This document shows positions 41,213 to 47,565 of a stretch of 47,565 nt of DNA, in pieces. The notes under the pieces are model-generated. The model was not told the origin of the DNA. It ran no database searches and saw nothing but the letters and a program-made list of their open reading frames with translations. The position numbers and the translations under genes were made by a program. The stretch lies in the IMG/VR virus record IMGVR_UViG_3300005618_000026, positions 1 through 47,565 of that record, one strand, 5' to 3'. The stretch's first letter is position 1; each line of letters begins with the position of its first letter. The DNA is from a virus.

Positions 41213-42679
41213 ATGACAAGCACATCAAAATTAGAAGGTTATATCATTAAGAATTTAATGGTTAACAACAGTTTTACATTGAATTATCTGCAAAAACTTC
41301 ATCCAGATTTTTTTAGTGATAAGTATAAAGAAATTATTAAAGGTATTCATGCCTTTTATAAGAAAAATCAAAGATCACCAAACAAAGAAATTCTTTGTGA
41401 TATAATCCTTCCAAAAGTTATTTCTTCTGACGATAAGAAATTAGCAGCTACGATTGATCTTGTTGAAAGTATTGGTTTAGTAACTATTGAAACCACTGAT
41501 CTAAAAATAATTGAAGAAGAAACCCAATTATTCATCAAGAGAAATGTTTATATTAAGGCAATTACTGACGGTGTTGACCTAATTAAATCAAATAAATTTG
41601 ATGAAATCGTTTCTTTATTTGATAGTGCTCTTGAAAAGCTTTCTTTTAATGATGATTTTGGTTTGGATTATTTCTCTGATTTAGAAGGTAGATTAGAACG
41701 TGCTGCAACATTGAACGAAGCAACATCAACAACATATCCAAGTCTAGATAGATTGATGGGTGGTGGTTATCGCAGCAAAGCGTTGTTCATTTATGCTGGC
41801 CCTGCAAATACTGGTAAAACATTGGTATTGAATGACAGTGCAGCAAACTTGGTAATGCAGGGTAAGAATGTTGTTTATTTTACCCTAGAATTAGCACAAG
41901 ATTACATTGCACAAAGAACTGACGCAAAATATTCACAAGTAAGCATGAATGAAATTAATGCTTCGCCCGAAATGGCTTTGAAGAAAGCTATTTTGAAACG
42001 TGATGAAAATAAAACAAAGAACAAGAAGGTTGGAAAGTTAATTTATAAGTATTACGGTCCAAACACTGTTAGTTCAAATGATATGTATGCTTTGATAAAA
42101 AATATGGAAATGAAAATGGGGATAAAGTTTGACTTTGTTTTCGTTGACTATCTCAAATTATTAAAACCAAATGGAAAATTGTATTCCGATAACATGTATG
42201 GAAAGTTGGAAGCTGTATGCCAAGAATTGAGAGGTATGGCTGCTGAATTGGATGTATGCGTAGTAACAGCATCACAAACAACTAGAGATTCTTATAATTC
42301 AAATCAAATAGGTATGGCACAAATGTCAGACTCTTTGGGTATTGCTCAAACTGCTGACGTGATCATTACTTTAATTAGAAATGATCAAATGAATGAACAA
42401 AATTTGATGATGTTGCAATTGGCTAAGAGTCGTTTTAGTAGAAATGAAGGTAGCGTAACTATGAAGGTAGATTATGATTACATGAGATTAATTGATGTTG
42501 ATGAAAAAGATGGTCAAACAAATCTTAGAAAGAACATAACTATTGCTGGACCAAAAAATGTTAAGCAAGAAAAGAAAGAAGTACGGGTCAGAGTTGCAGA
42601 AGGTGATGAAGATTACGAAAATTCACCAATCCCAAAGACGACTCCAAAGGCAACAACACAAGTTGAAGAAGTTTTCTAA
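41213..42679 (+). CDS. gp41: replicative helicase gp41 (DnaB family)
   Basis: N-terminal domain (1-150) followed by a RecA-type core: Walker A AGPANTGKTL (195-204), VVYFTLELAQDYIAQRTDAKYS, Walker B FDFVFVDYLKLL, VVTASQTTRDSYNS and ADVIITLIRND. The 488 residues match T4 gp41 (475). It unwinds the fork as a hexamer and is loaded by gp59. The C-terminal 40 residues are low complexity. Confidence 0.94.
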   Translation: MTSTSKLEGYIIKNLMVNNSFTLNYLQKLHPDFFSDKYKEIIKGIHAFYKKNQRSPNKEILCDIILPKVISSDDKKLAATIDLVESIGLVTIETTDLKIIEEETQLFIKRNVYIKAITDGVDLIKSNKFDEIVSLFDSALEKLSFNDDFGLDYFSDLEGRLERAATLNEATSTTYPSLDRLMGGGYRSKALFIYAGPANTGKTLVLNDSAANLVMQGKNVVYFTLELAQDYIAQRTDAKYSQVSMNEINASPEMALKKAILKRDENKTKNKKVGKLIYKYYGPNTVSSNDMYALIKNMEMKMGIKFDFVFVDYLKLLKPNGKLYSDNMYGKLEAVCQELRGMAAELDVCVVTASQTTRDSYNSNQIGMAQMSDSLGIAQTADVIITLIRNDQMNEQNLMMLQLAKSRFSRNEGSVTMKVDYDYMRLIDVDEKDGQTNLRKNITIAGPKNVKQEKKEVRVRVAEGDEDYENSPIPKTTPKATTQVEEVF

Positions 42680-42687
42680 AGTAGGTG

Positions 42688-42715
42688 TTGTATTGTAAAT
42701 CCCTGATGCTATAAT
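42688..42715 (+). promoter_or_regulatory. sigma-70-like promoter with extended -10 for the 33-59-32 group
   Basis: TTGTAT (42688-42693), 16-base spacer, TGCTATAAT with a perfect -10 (42710-42715) and the TG extension. It precedes the gp33-like, gp59 and gp32 genes, which need high early or middle expression. Confidence 0.65.
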
Positions 42716-42734
42716 TGTTGCAATCGCTCAACAC

Positions 42735-42755
42735 TTTAGAATGTAAAATTCTAAA
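42735..42755 (+). repeat. 8-bp perfect hairpin in the leader of the gp33-like gene
   Basis: TTTAGAAT and ATTCTAAA around GTAAA, between the promoter and the start codon at 42767. It would be near the 5' end of the message; a stability or control element is possible. Confidence 0.5.
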
Positions 42756-42766
42756 ACAGAGAGCGG

Positions 42767-43105
42767 ATGCAAATAATGAGTAATAATCAAAAACGTATAG
42801 AAAAAGAATTAACATACGAGGAGATAGGAAAGAAAATAGGCATAAGCCCACAGCAAGTGCATAAAATTGAAAAGGACGCTTTAAACAAAATCATCAGAAT
42901 GATGAGAAATTGTAGTCCTAACAATACTATTTTTGAAATATTATTTGCCGTTAGCGATCATCTTGGTATAAGCTTAGAACAGCTTTATAACAAGTTAGAT
43001 AAAGAGAATTTGGATGTTCTTGGCCTTTTTGTGCAAGAGCAATATGGTAAGACGATAGAAGGTTGGTCACCTGATGAAAATCCTTTAGAAAAGTTTTTTG
43101 CATAA
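42767..43105 (+). CDS. gp33-position protein with sigma region 4-like helix-turn-helix
   Basis: 112 residues, the same length as T4 gp33, and followed by gp59 and gp32 as gp33 is in T4. Residues 15-43 (LTYEEIGKKIGISPQQVHKI then EKDALNKI) match sigma-70 region 4.2, the helix-turn-helix that reads the -35 box. The C-terminus DENPLEKFFA looks like a clamp-binding tail (L-x-x-F-F). In T4, gp33 takes the place of sigma region 4 on the polymerase flap but is not known to read DNA. ATG at 42767 follows GAGCGG; a second ATG 9 bases on is possible. The last base of its stop is the first base of the gp59 start. Confidence 0.7.
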   Translation: MQIMSNNQKRIEKELTYEEIGKKIGISPQQVHKIEKDALNKIIRMMRNCSPNNTIFEILFAVSDHLGISLEQLYNKLDKENLDVLGLFVQEQYGKTIEGWSPDENPLEKFFA

Positions 43106-43719
43106 TGAATGGATGGCAATTACAATCTTTGTGTAGATCAATGAATGGATGGGCTAAGGTTCCATTAGATAGTTATCTAGTTTCTTCTGATAAGCCATTT
43201 TTTGAAATGTTAAATGAATATTTGTTTAGAACACGTCATTTATCAGACGAAGAAATTCGTGATTTTGTAAGAGCCAACTATAATTTTTCAATTACTTCAT
43301 ATGAACCTCATGATTTAATGGAAGATAATGCTTGGGAAATATATATTCAATGGAAAACGGATTATTCCTCTCTAAGTCTTTACTATGACACGATTAAAAA
43401 AAGTTTTAATTTCATTGAAAACTTCGTTATAAATAGTAGTATAGATATTGAACAATATAAAGAGTCTTTCGCTAAGAAACATATTAGGGATAGAACTATA
43501 GATTGGTCAGTAGCTGTTCATTTAAAACTAGTAAATATAAAGTCATTAAACAAGGCTGACAAAATCTTGTTGAAAGACTATCTAAAAAGTAATAAAATAA
43601 TAACACAACGTTTGTTAACAAGTTCCGAACTCAAAAATCTTATGGTTAATGAAGAAGAACAAATGAAAAAGACGATTGAAACATTCAGGCAAAAGTTTCA
43701 GCAGTCTATAAACAAGTAA
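43105..43719 (+). CDS. gp59: gp59-like helicase loader
   Basis: 204 residues (T4 gp59: 217), all helical, just before gp32 as in T4. Alignable pieces are KPFFEMLNEYLFRTRHLSDEE, WKTDYSSLSLYYDTIKKSFN, and SVAVHLKLVNIKSLNKADKILL, which parallels the T4 segment SYIFKLLQSNIISFETFILL. It would bind fork DNA and gp32 and load gp41. Similarity is modest; the position carries much of the weight. Confidence 0.7.
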   Translation: MNGWQLQSLCRSMNGWAKVPLDSYLVSSDKPFFEMLNEYLFRTRHLSDEEIRDFVRANYNFSITSYEPHDLMEDNAWEIYIQWKTDYSSLSLYYDTIKKSFNFIENFVINSSIDIEQYKESFAKKHIRDRTIDWSVAVHLKLVNIKSLNKADKILLKDYLKSNKIITQRLLTSSELKNLMVNEEEQMKKTIETFRQKFQQSINK

Positions 43720-43745
43720 ATTGCCGGTAAAGAAAGAAGTATGTC

Positions 43746-44762
43746 ATGGGAAAATTAGCATCAATAATGAGTCAATTCAGTAAAGTGAAGGAAACTCTAC
43801 AAGAAGAAAAAGATAAGGGAAAGAACAAATCATACGATAATCCGTATTTGTTTAAGCCAACTTTTGAACCGGGTGAAGAAAGAACTAAATTTACTGTTCG
43901 TTTCCTCCCAATTCAAGAAAGTGCAACTGGCAAGCCTTGGGTTGAATTGCGTTATCATATGTTCCAACGCGAAGGTGATAATCGTTTCGTAAAGGTTATT
44001 GATCCAAGATCATTTGATCCAAAAGCAACAAATCCAATTGCTGAACGTGCAAATCAATTGTGGAAGAGTGATAATGTAGTTGATAAGGAATTGGCAAAGA
44101 AATTCTTCGCAAAAACACGTTGGTTCACCTTGGTTTATATCAAGAAGGCTCCAGAATCACAAAAGAAGTTTGAAGGTAAAGTTTTGTTGTTTGAAATTGG
44201 TAAGCAAATCTTTGATAAGTTGGATGCAGCCATTAATGATTATGATATGGCATTTTGGGATCCAAATGAGGGTACAGATATGTTGTTGGTATTGAAACAA
44301 AAAAATACCAAAGATAAGTGGCCAGATTATACTGATTCAGCGTTCGTTCAAAAAACATCGCCAATTAGCACAGATGAATCTGTAATTGCGTCAATTGAAA
44401 AGGCATTGGATGAAATCACAATCAAGACTCAAGTTGTTGATCGTGATGGAATCAAATCAAGTTCAGAGTTGAAGGAATTGATGTATGGCGGATTGCAAGA
44501 AGGTTCATCAGAATCAACAGAAGCAATTGATACAACAACCGTTTCGGATGTAGTTGGTAATACAGTTGTAGAAGTTACCAATACAGATATTGAAGTTGAA
44601 ACTGTAGTTGCAAAGCCAACTGCTAAACCAGCAGCAAAGCCAAAAGTTGAAGTTAAGGCAGAAGTCAAAGCTGAAACCAAGGTCACAAAGACCGAAGTAA
44701 AAACTGAAACACCAGACGATTCAACATTTGATGTTTCATTCTCAGATGATGATTTCAAGTAA
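43746..44762 (+). CDS. gp32: single-stranded DNA-binding protein gp32, without zinc cysteines
   Basis: N-terminal LAST-like basic segment (residues 1-30), OB-fold core TKFTVRFLPIQES, WVELRYHMFQREGDNRFVKV, TRWFTLVYIKKAPESQKKFEGKVLLFEIGKQIFDKLDAAI, then a long Lys/Ala/Val/Glu linker and an acidic tip (TFDVSFSDDDFK) that recruits partners. In T4 the core holds a zinc site of one His and three Cys; here the matching stretch (DPRSFDPKATNPIAERANQL) has no Cys at all. A terminator follows. Confidence 0.9.
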   Translation: MGKLASIMSQFSKVKETLQEEKDKGKNKSYDNPYLFKPTFEPGEERTKFTVRFLPIQESATGKPWVELRYHMFQREGDNRFVKVIDPRSFDPKATNPIAERANQLWKSDNVVDKELAKKFFAKTRWFTLVYIKKAPESQKKFEGKVLLFEIGKQIFDKLDAAINDYDMAFWDPNEGTDMLLVLKQKNTKDKWPDYTDSAFVQKTSPISTDESVIASIEKALDEITIKTQVVDRDGIKSSSELKELMYGGLQEGSSESTEAIDTTTVSDVVGNTVVEVTNTDIEVETVVAKPTAKPAAKPKVEVKAEVKAETKVTKTEVKTETPDDSTFDVSFSDDDFK

Positions 44763-44781
44763 TTAGCACACATTGCTAATC

Positions 44782-44819
44782 AAAGGGGGCTGGGTATAAT
44801 ATTACTCAGTCCTTTTTTG
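44782..44819 (+). terminator. strong Rho-independent terminator after gp32
   Basis: AAAGGGGGCTGGGTA pairs with TACTCAGTCCTTT (G-U pairs allowed) around TAATAT, followed by TTTTG. A second small stem ATTAGCA/TGCTAAT (44762-44780) comes just before. It separates the replication run from the sugar genes. Confidence 0.85.
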
Positions 44820-44837
44820 TTTTAACGAGGTTGAGAG

Positions 44838-45875
44838 ATGGAACGTATTTTAATTGTTACAGGATGTGCAGGATTTATTGGATTTAATTGGTTAAAATAT
44901 TATCTCAAAAATAATAAGACTATTTGGGGCAGTATTGTTTCTATTGATAGTTTTACATATGCAGCACAATATAATATTGAAGAATATTTAGATTTATGTA
45001 AAACTCATGGAATTATTCATATTGAAAAAGATATTAATCTTTTATCAAATAAAGAATATGTTGAATTTTCTCCTAAGAGTTGGGATGCAAAATATACTGT
45101 TTTGAATTTCGCATCACAAAGTCACGTTGATAGAAGCATTGCAAGTCCATCGCAACTTTATTTTGATAATATTGGAATCCCAGCATCGTTAATTGATTGG
45201 TTAGGTGGAACTCAAAAGATTGAAGTTTTTAATCACATTAGTACAGATGAAGTTTATGGCGATATTAAAATTTCTGAGAAGGATGACAAATCAAAATGGT
45301 TCACCACAAAGAGTCCATTCAATCCAAGTAATCCTTACAGCGCAAGTAAAGTAGCTCAAGAAGCCTATTTGATGTCACTATCAAGAACGTTTGGGTTGAA
45401 TCTTCAAATTTATCGGATGGGAAATCAATTTGGAAAACATCAACATCCGGAAAAAATGTTGCCAATCTCAGTCCTTCGTTCCATGGCAAGTCGTCCAATA
45501 AAAATTTATGGTGAAGGCAAGAATTGCAGATTATGGACTTATGTTGAAACCACTGCAAAGATTATTAGTGATCGTTTGGAAAATCCTGTAGATAAAAATC
45601 CAAAACATCCTCAAGATATTTTACATATTGCCGATAAACGTTTCCTAGTTGATAATAATTATATAGTTGAATTGATACGATTGACACTAAAACAAAAATA
45701 TGATATAACAACATCCGTTGAATATGTTCCTGATCGCAAAGGTCATGATGAAGTGTACGCATTGATTACTGAACCAGCAATTGATCAATATTTTACAAAT
45801 TCATTGCAAGGAACAATTGAGGAAATAGTAGAATTTTACGTACAAGGATACAAAAATGCAACCTATGACAATTGA
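44838..45875 (+). CDS. dTDP-glucose 4,6-dehydratase-like enzyme (RmlB family)
   Basis: Extended short-chain dehydrogenase: NAD-binding TGCAGFIG (8-15), ASQSHVDRSI, the STDEVYGD motif (135-142) with Asp-Glu used by dehydratases, YSASK (Tyr167, Lys171) and a C-terminal SVEYVPDRKGHDEVYAL. The STDEVYG and GHD motifs favour RmlB over other epimerases. It would form a 4-keto-6-deoxy sugar nucleotide. The RmlC-RmlD fusion follows one gene later; an RmlA is not in the window. Confidence 0.88.
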   Translation: MERILIVTGCAGFIGFNWLKYYLKNNKTIWGSIVSIDSFTYAAQYNIEEYLDLCKTHGIIHIEKDINLLSNKEYVEFSPKSWDAKYTVLNFASQSHVDRSIASPSQLYFDNIGIPASLIDWLGGTQKIEVFNHISTDEVYGDIKISEKDDKSKWFTTKSPFNPSNPYSASKVAQEAYLMSLSRTFGLNLQIYRMGNQFGKHQHPEKMLPISVLRSMASRPIKIYGEGKNCRLWTYVETTAKIISDRLENPVDKNPKHPQDILHIADKRFLVDNNYIVELIRLTLKQKYDITTSVEYVPDRKGHDEVYALITEPAIDQYFTNSLQGTIEEIVEFYVQGYKNATYDN

Positions 45876-46155
45876 TTCTGATAGAGAAGAATTACATGGA
45901 TATTTTAAACAAGAAATTTTGCCATTAATTAAACAAAAAGAACACACGCAAGAGTTTAAAAAATCAATTGATACTCTAATATCAAATAAATTTGGAATAA
46001 AATACAAAATTATCGTTAGATTCTATGATGATACGGTTCGTGTTTCTGCCCATAAGAAATCAAATGGTATCATATACTTTATGGCAGCAACATCCGAGAA
46101 CAAAGCTGATTATGATTTCAGCAATGAGGGTTGGGCTACTACTTTTTTTAAGTGA
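45856..46155 (+). CDS. hypothetical protein, 99 aa
   Basis: Overlaps the dehydratase end by 20 bases. Helical first half (LHGYFKQEILPLIKQKEHTQ), beta second half (KYKIIVRFYDDTVRVSAHKK, GIIYFMAATSE). Not recognised. It is held in the operon between two sugar nucleotide genes, starting after GGAT as a weak ribosome site. Confidence 0.6.
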   Translation: MQPMTIDSDREELHGYFKQEILPLIKQKEHTQEFKKSIDTLISNKFGIKYKIIVRFYDDTVRVSAHKKSNGIIYFMAATSENKADYDFSNEGWATTFFK

Positions 46156-46162
46156 GATATAA

Positions 46163-47565
46163 ATGACAAATACGGTTGGACATAAAGAGCTTGAAAATTG
46201 GTGGGATGGCCGCGTCATAATTGATGAATTAAAAGAATTTGTTGATGCCCGGGGTTCGCTCACTGAATTATGGCGAAATGATGATGATAAAGCAAAGGTA
46301 ACTGAAAAAGATGAAACAAATTCATCTTTTTATGAACCGTGTATGTCATATTGGAGTGAAACAAAACCATTCGTACAGAGAGGTCCACATGAACATGTAG
46401 GACAAACTGATGTGTTTGTGACATGGAAAGCACGAATGATTTACAATCTTTATAATCCTGTTACAAAAGAAATGAAATATTTTGTAACTGACCCAACAAA
46501 AATTTATCGTGTAAAAGTTGGTATTGGCATTATTCATTCATATAGAAATATTGGTTTTTCAGATTCATTAACTGGCAATTTTCCAACATCATTATTCATG
46601 GGTTTGGATAAAAAGGGATGGAAAGATGGGCAAAAAGTTGATGAAATTCGTCATGAAGAAGAAGTAAAACCAGAGATAACATATTGGTTGCTTGGTGCTG
46701 GTGGTCGTTTGGGTAATTCTTTCTTAAAATCTCTTCATAAGAAGATGGGTTATCACACATTCAACGTTATTCCTTTATTTGATAAATTTGCAAACAATAA
46801 AGAAGGTTATGATAAGTTGAATGTTTTGTTGGAAGAAATTAAGAAGACAAAAAATAGTGTAATTATCAATTGTGTTGCTTATACAAATACGGCTGATACA
46901 GGATCAGCATTACATAATGCATGTAATACATCACTACCAACATATTTGACATCATTTGCTGCATTAGAAAACGTACCATTAATCCATTTCAGCACTGATT
47001 ATGTTTATCAAACGGGCGCATTAAATGCTTATACTCAAAGCAAAATGCGTTATGAATCATGGCTTAAAGATTCAATATCATCATCACATATCGCAGAATT
47101 TAAAGCAGCAAAAGAAGCCGAAATTCAAGATATGGAAAATAGTTCAATGGATGAAATAACAATAGAAGCATATCGGACAAAATTTGAAGAGGTTGTTTCT
47201 ACCTTAGAAAAAAATAAAGCTGATATTGAAAAAAATGTGCGTATTTTAAGAGTGGCGAATTTGTTTTCTGTTGATACTAAAGAAGATATGTTTGATAAAA
47301 TTTATGCAAAAATTAAAGATGGGTCAATACGTGTACCATTTAAGAAGTGGTCAACCCTTCCAACATCAACGGATGACCTAGCTGATTGGGTCGTAAGTGA
47401 TGTTTTGAATAGTTTTGACAAATTCAATGTATTTACTAATGTAAGTGGTAAGCAATATACAATGGAACAAGTTGTTAAGGATCTATTCAAGAGTAATATT
47501 CCTATCATAGAAACTAATAATGCATTGGTAGACCTTAATCATACTGCTTTTATTTCAGACAATGC
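46163..47565 (+). CDS. RmlC-RmlD-like fusion (3,5-epimerase plus 4-reductase), 3' end cut by window edge
   Basis: The frame opens with ATG at 46163 and is still open at the right edge (467 codons). Residues 15-165 are an RmlC-like cupin: FVDARGSLTELW, QRGPHEHVGQTDVFVTWKAR, and GIIHSYRNIG as the second His strand. Residues 173-467 are an RmlD-like reductase: LLGAGGRLGNSF (nucleotide loop), IINCVAYTNTADTG, HFSTDYVY and Tyr290-x3-Lys294. Together with the RmlB-like enzyme this gives three steps of dTDP-L-rhamnose-type sugar synthesis. The segment between STDYVY and the Tyr-Lys pair is shorter than usual, and residues 304-340 are an extra helical insert. Confidence 0.85.
   Translation, partial: MTNTVGHKELENWWDGRVIIDELKEFVDARGSLTELWRNDDDKAKVTEKDETNSSFYEPCMSYWSETKPFVQRGPHEHVGQTDVFVTWKARMIYNLYNPVTKEMKYFVTDPTKIYRVKVGIGIIHSYRNIGFSDSLTGNFPTSLFMGLDKKGWKDGQKVDEIRHEEEVKPEITYWLLGAGGRLGNSFLKSLHKKMGYHTFNVIPLFDKFANNKEGYDKLNVLLEEIKKTKNSVIINCVAYTNTADTGSALHNACNTSLPTYLTSFAALENVPLIHFSTDYVYQTGALNAYTQSKMRYESWLKDSISSSHIAEFKAAKEAEIQDMENSSMDEITIEAYRTKFEEVVSTLEKNKADIEKNVRILRVANLFSVDTKEDMFDKIYAKIKDGSIRVPFKKWSTLPTSTDDLADWVVSDVLNSFDKFNVFTNVSGKQYTMEQVVKDLFKSNIPIIETNNALVDLNHTAFISDN

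Noticed and set aside
1-47565. tRNA genes and CRISPR arrays
   Set aside because: No cloverleaf with a GTTCRANYC-like arm was found in the spacers, and there are no regularly spaced repeats.

Overview
This window is part of the genome of a large, AT-rich, T4-like tailed phage (myovirus type, class Caudoviricetes). The evidence is a nearly complete set of T4 core genes recognised from their motifs: head genes gp20, gp21, gp22, gp23 and gp4, neck genes gp13 and gp14, the late sigma factor gp55, the recombination and replication genes gp46, gp47, uvsW, uvsX, uvsY, gp41, gp43, gp59 and gp32, class Ia ribonucleotide reductase, and many copies of the T4 late promoter word TATAAATA. The proteins are clearly diverged from T4, and the host cannot be named from the sequence.

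Layout. Positions 1-10 kb are a minus-strand virion block: gp14 (cut by the window edge), gp13 with a large Gly/Thr/Cys-rich insert, accessory genes, then gp23, gp22, gp21, a small core-protein candidate and portal gp20. At 10.1-11.4 kb an HNH homing endonuclease sits against gp4; its start lies in a 21-bp inverted repeat with a late promoter in the loop. At 11.4-14.2 kb are RNase H, an acidic late protein, a RuvC-type resolvase and a hypothetical gene. At 14.2-18.1 kb are uvsY, uvsW and a tandem-domain glycosyltransferase. The one long gene-free stretch (18,060-18,625) holds what looks like a structured RNA of about 245 nt. At 19-25 kb are nrdB, nrdA, groES, two ADP-ribosyltransferase-like proteins and a zinc metallopeptidase. 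At 25.2-28.6 kb are gp46, gp47 and gp55.

From 28.6 to 36.9 kb lies an accessory plus-strand block: three more glycosyltransferases interleaved with folE, a dpdA-like transglycosylase, a zinc dehydrogenase, a QueD-like protein, a HAD phosphatase and a PD-(D/E)XK-like nuclease. I read it as a 7-deazaguanine DNA-modification locus with sugar-transfer genes attached. QueC and QueE are not in the window. From 37 to 44.8 kb is the replication core, ending in the T4 order 33-59-32; the protein in the gp33 position carries a sigma region 4-like helix-turn-helix. The window ends with nucleotide-sugar genes: an RmlB-like dehydratase and an RmlC-RmlD fusion cut by the edge.

How the parts fit. Sigma-70-like promoters seem to serve replication genes (uvsY-uvsW, 33-59-32), while TATAAATA sites precede structural genes. 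Several accessory genes begin with a 10-12 residue N-terminus ending in (L/I)xE, like the capsid-targeting peptides cut by the T4 gp21 protease. They may be packed inside the head and ejected with the DNA. The glycosyltransferases and deoxysugar genes suggest that DNA, capsid or host surface is glycosylated. All functional statements rest on reading motifs by eye; no database search was run.
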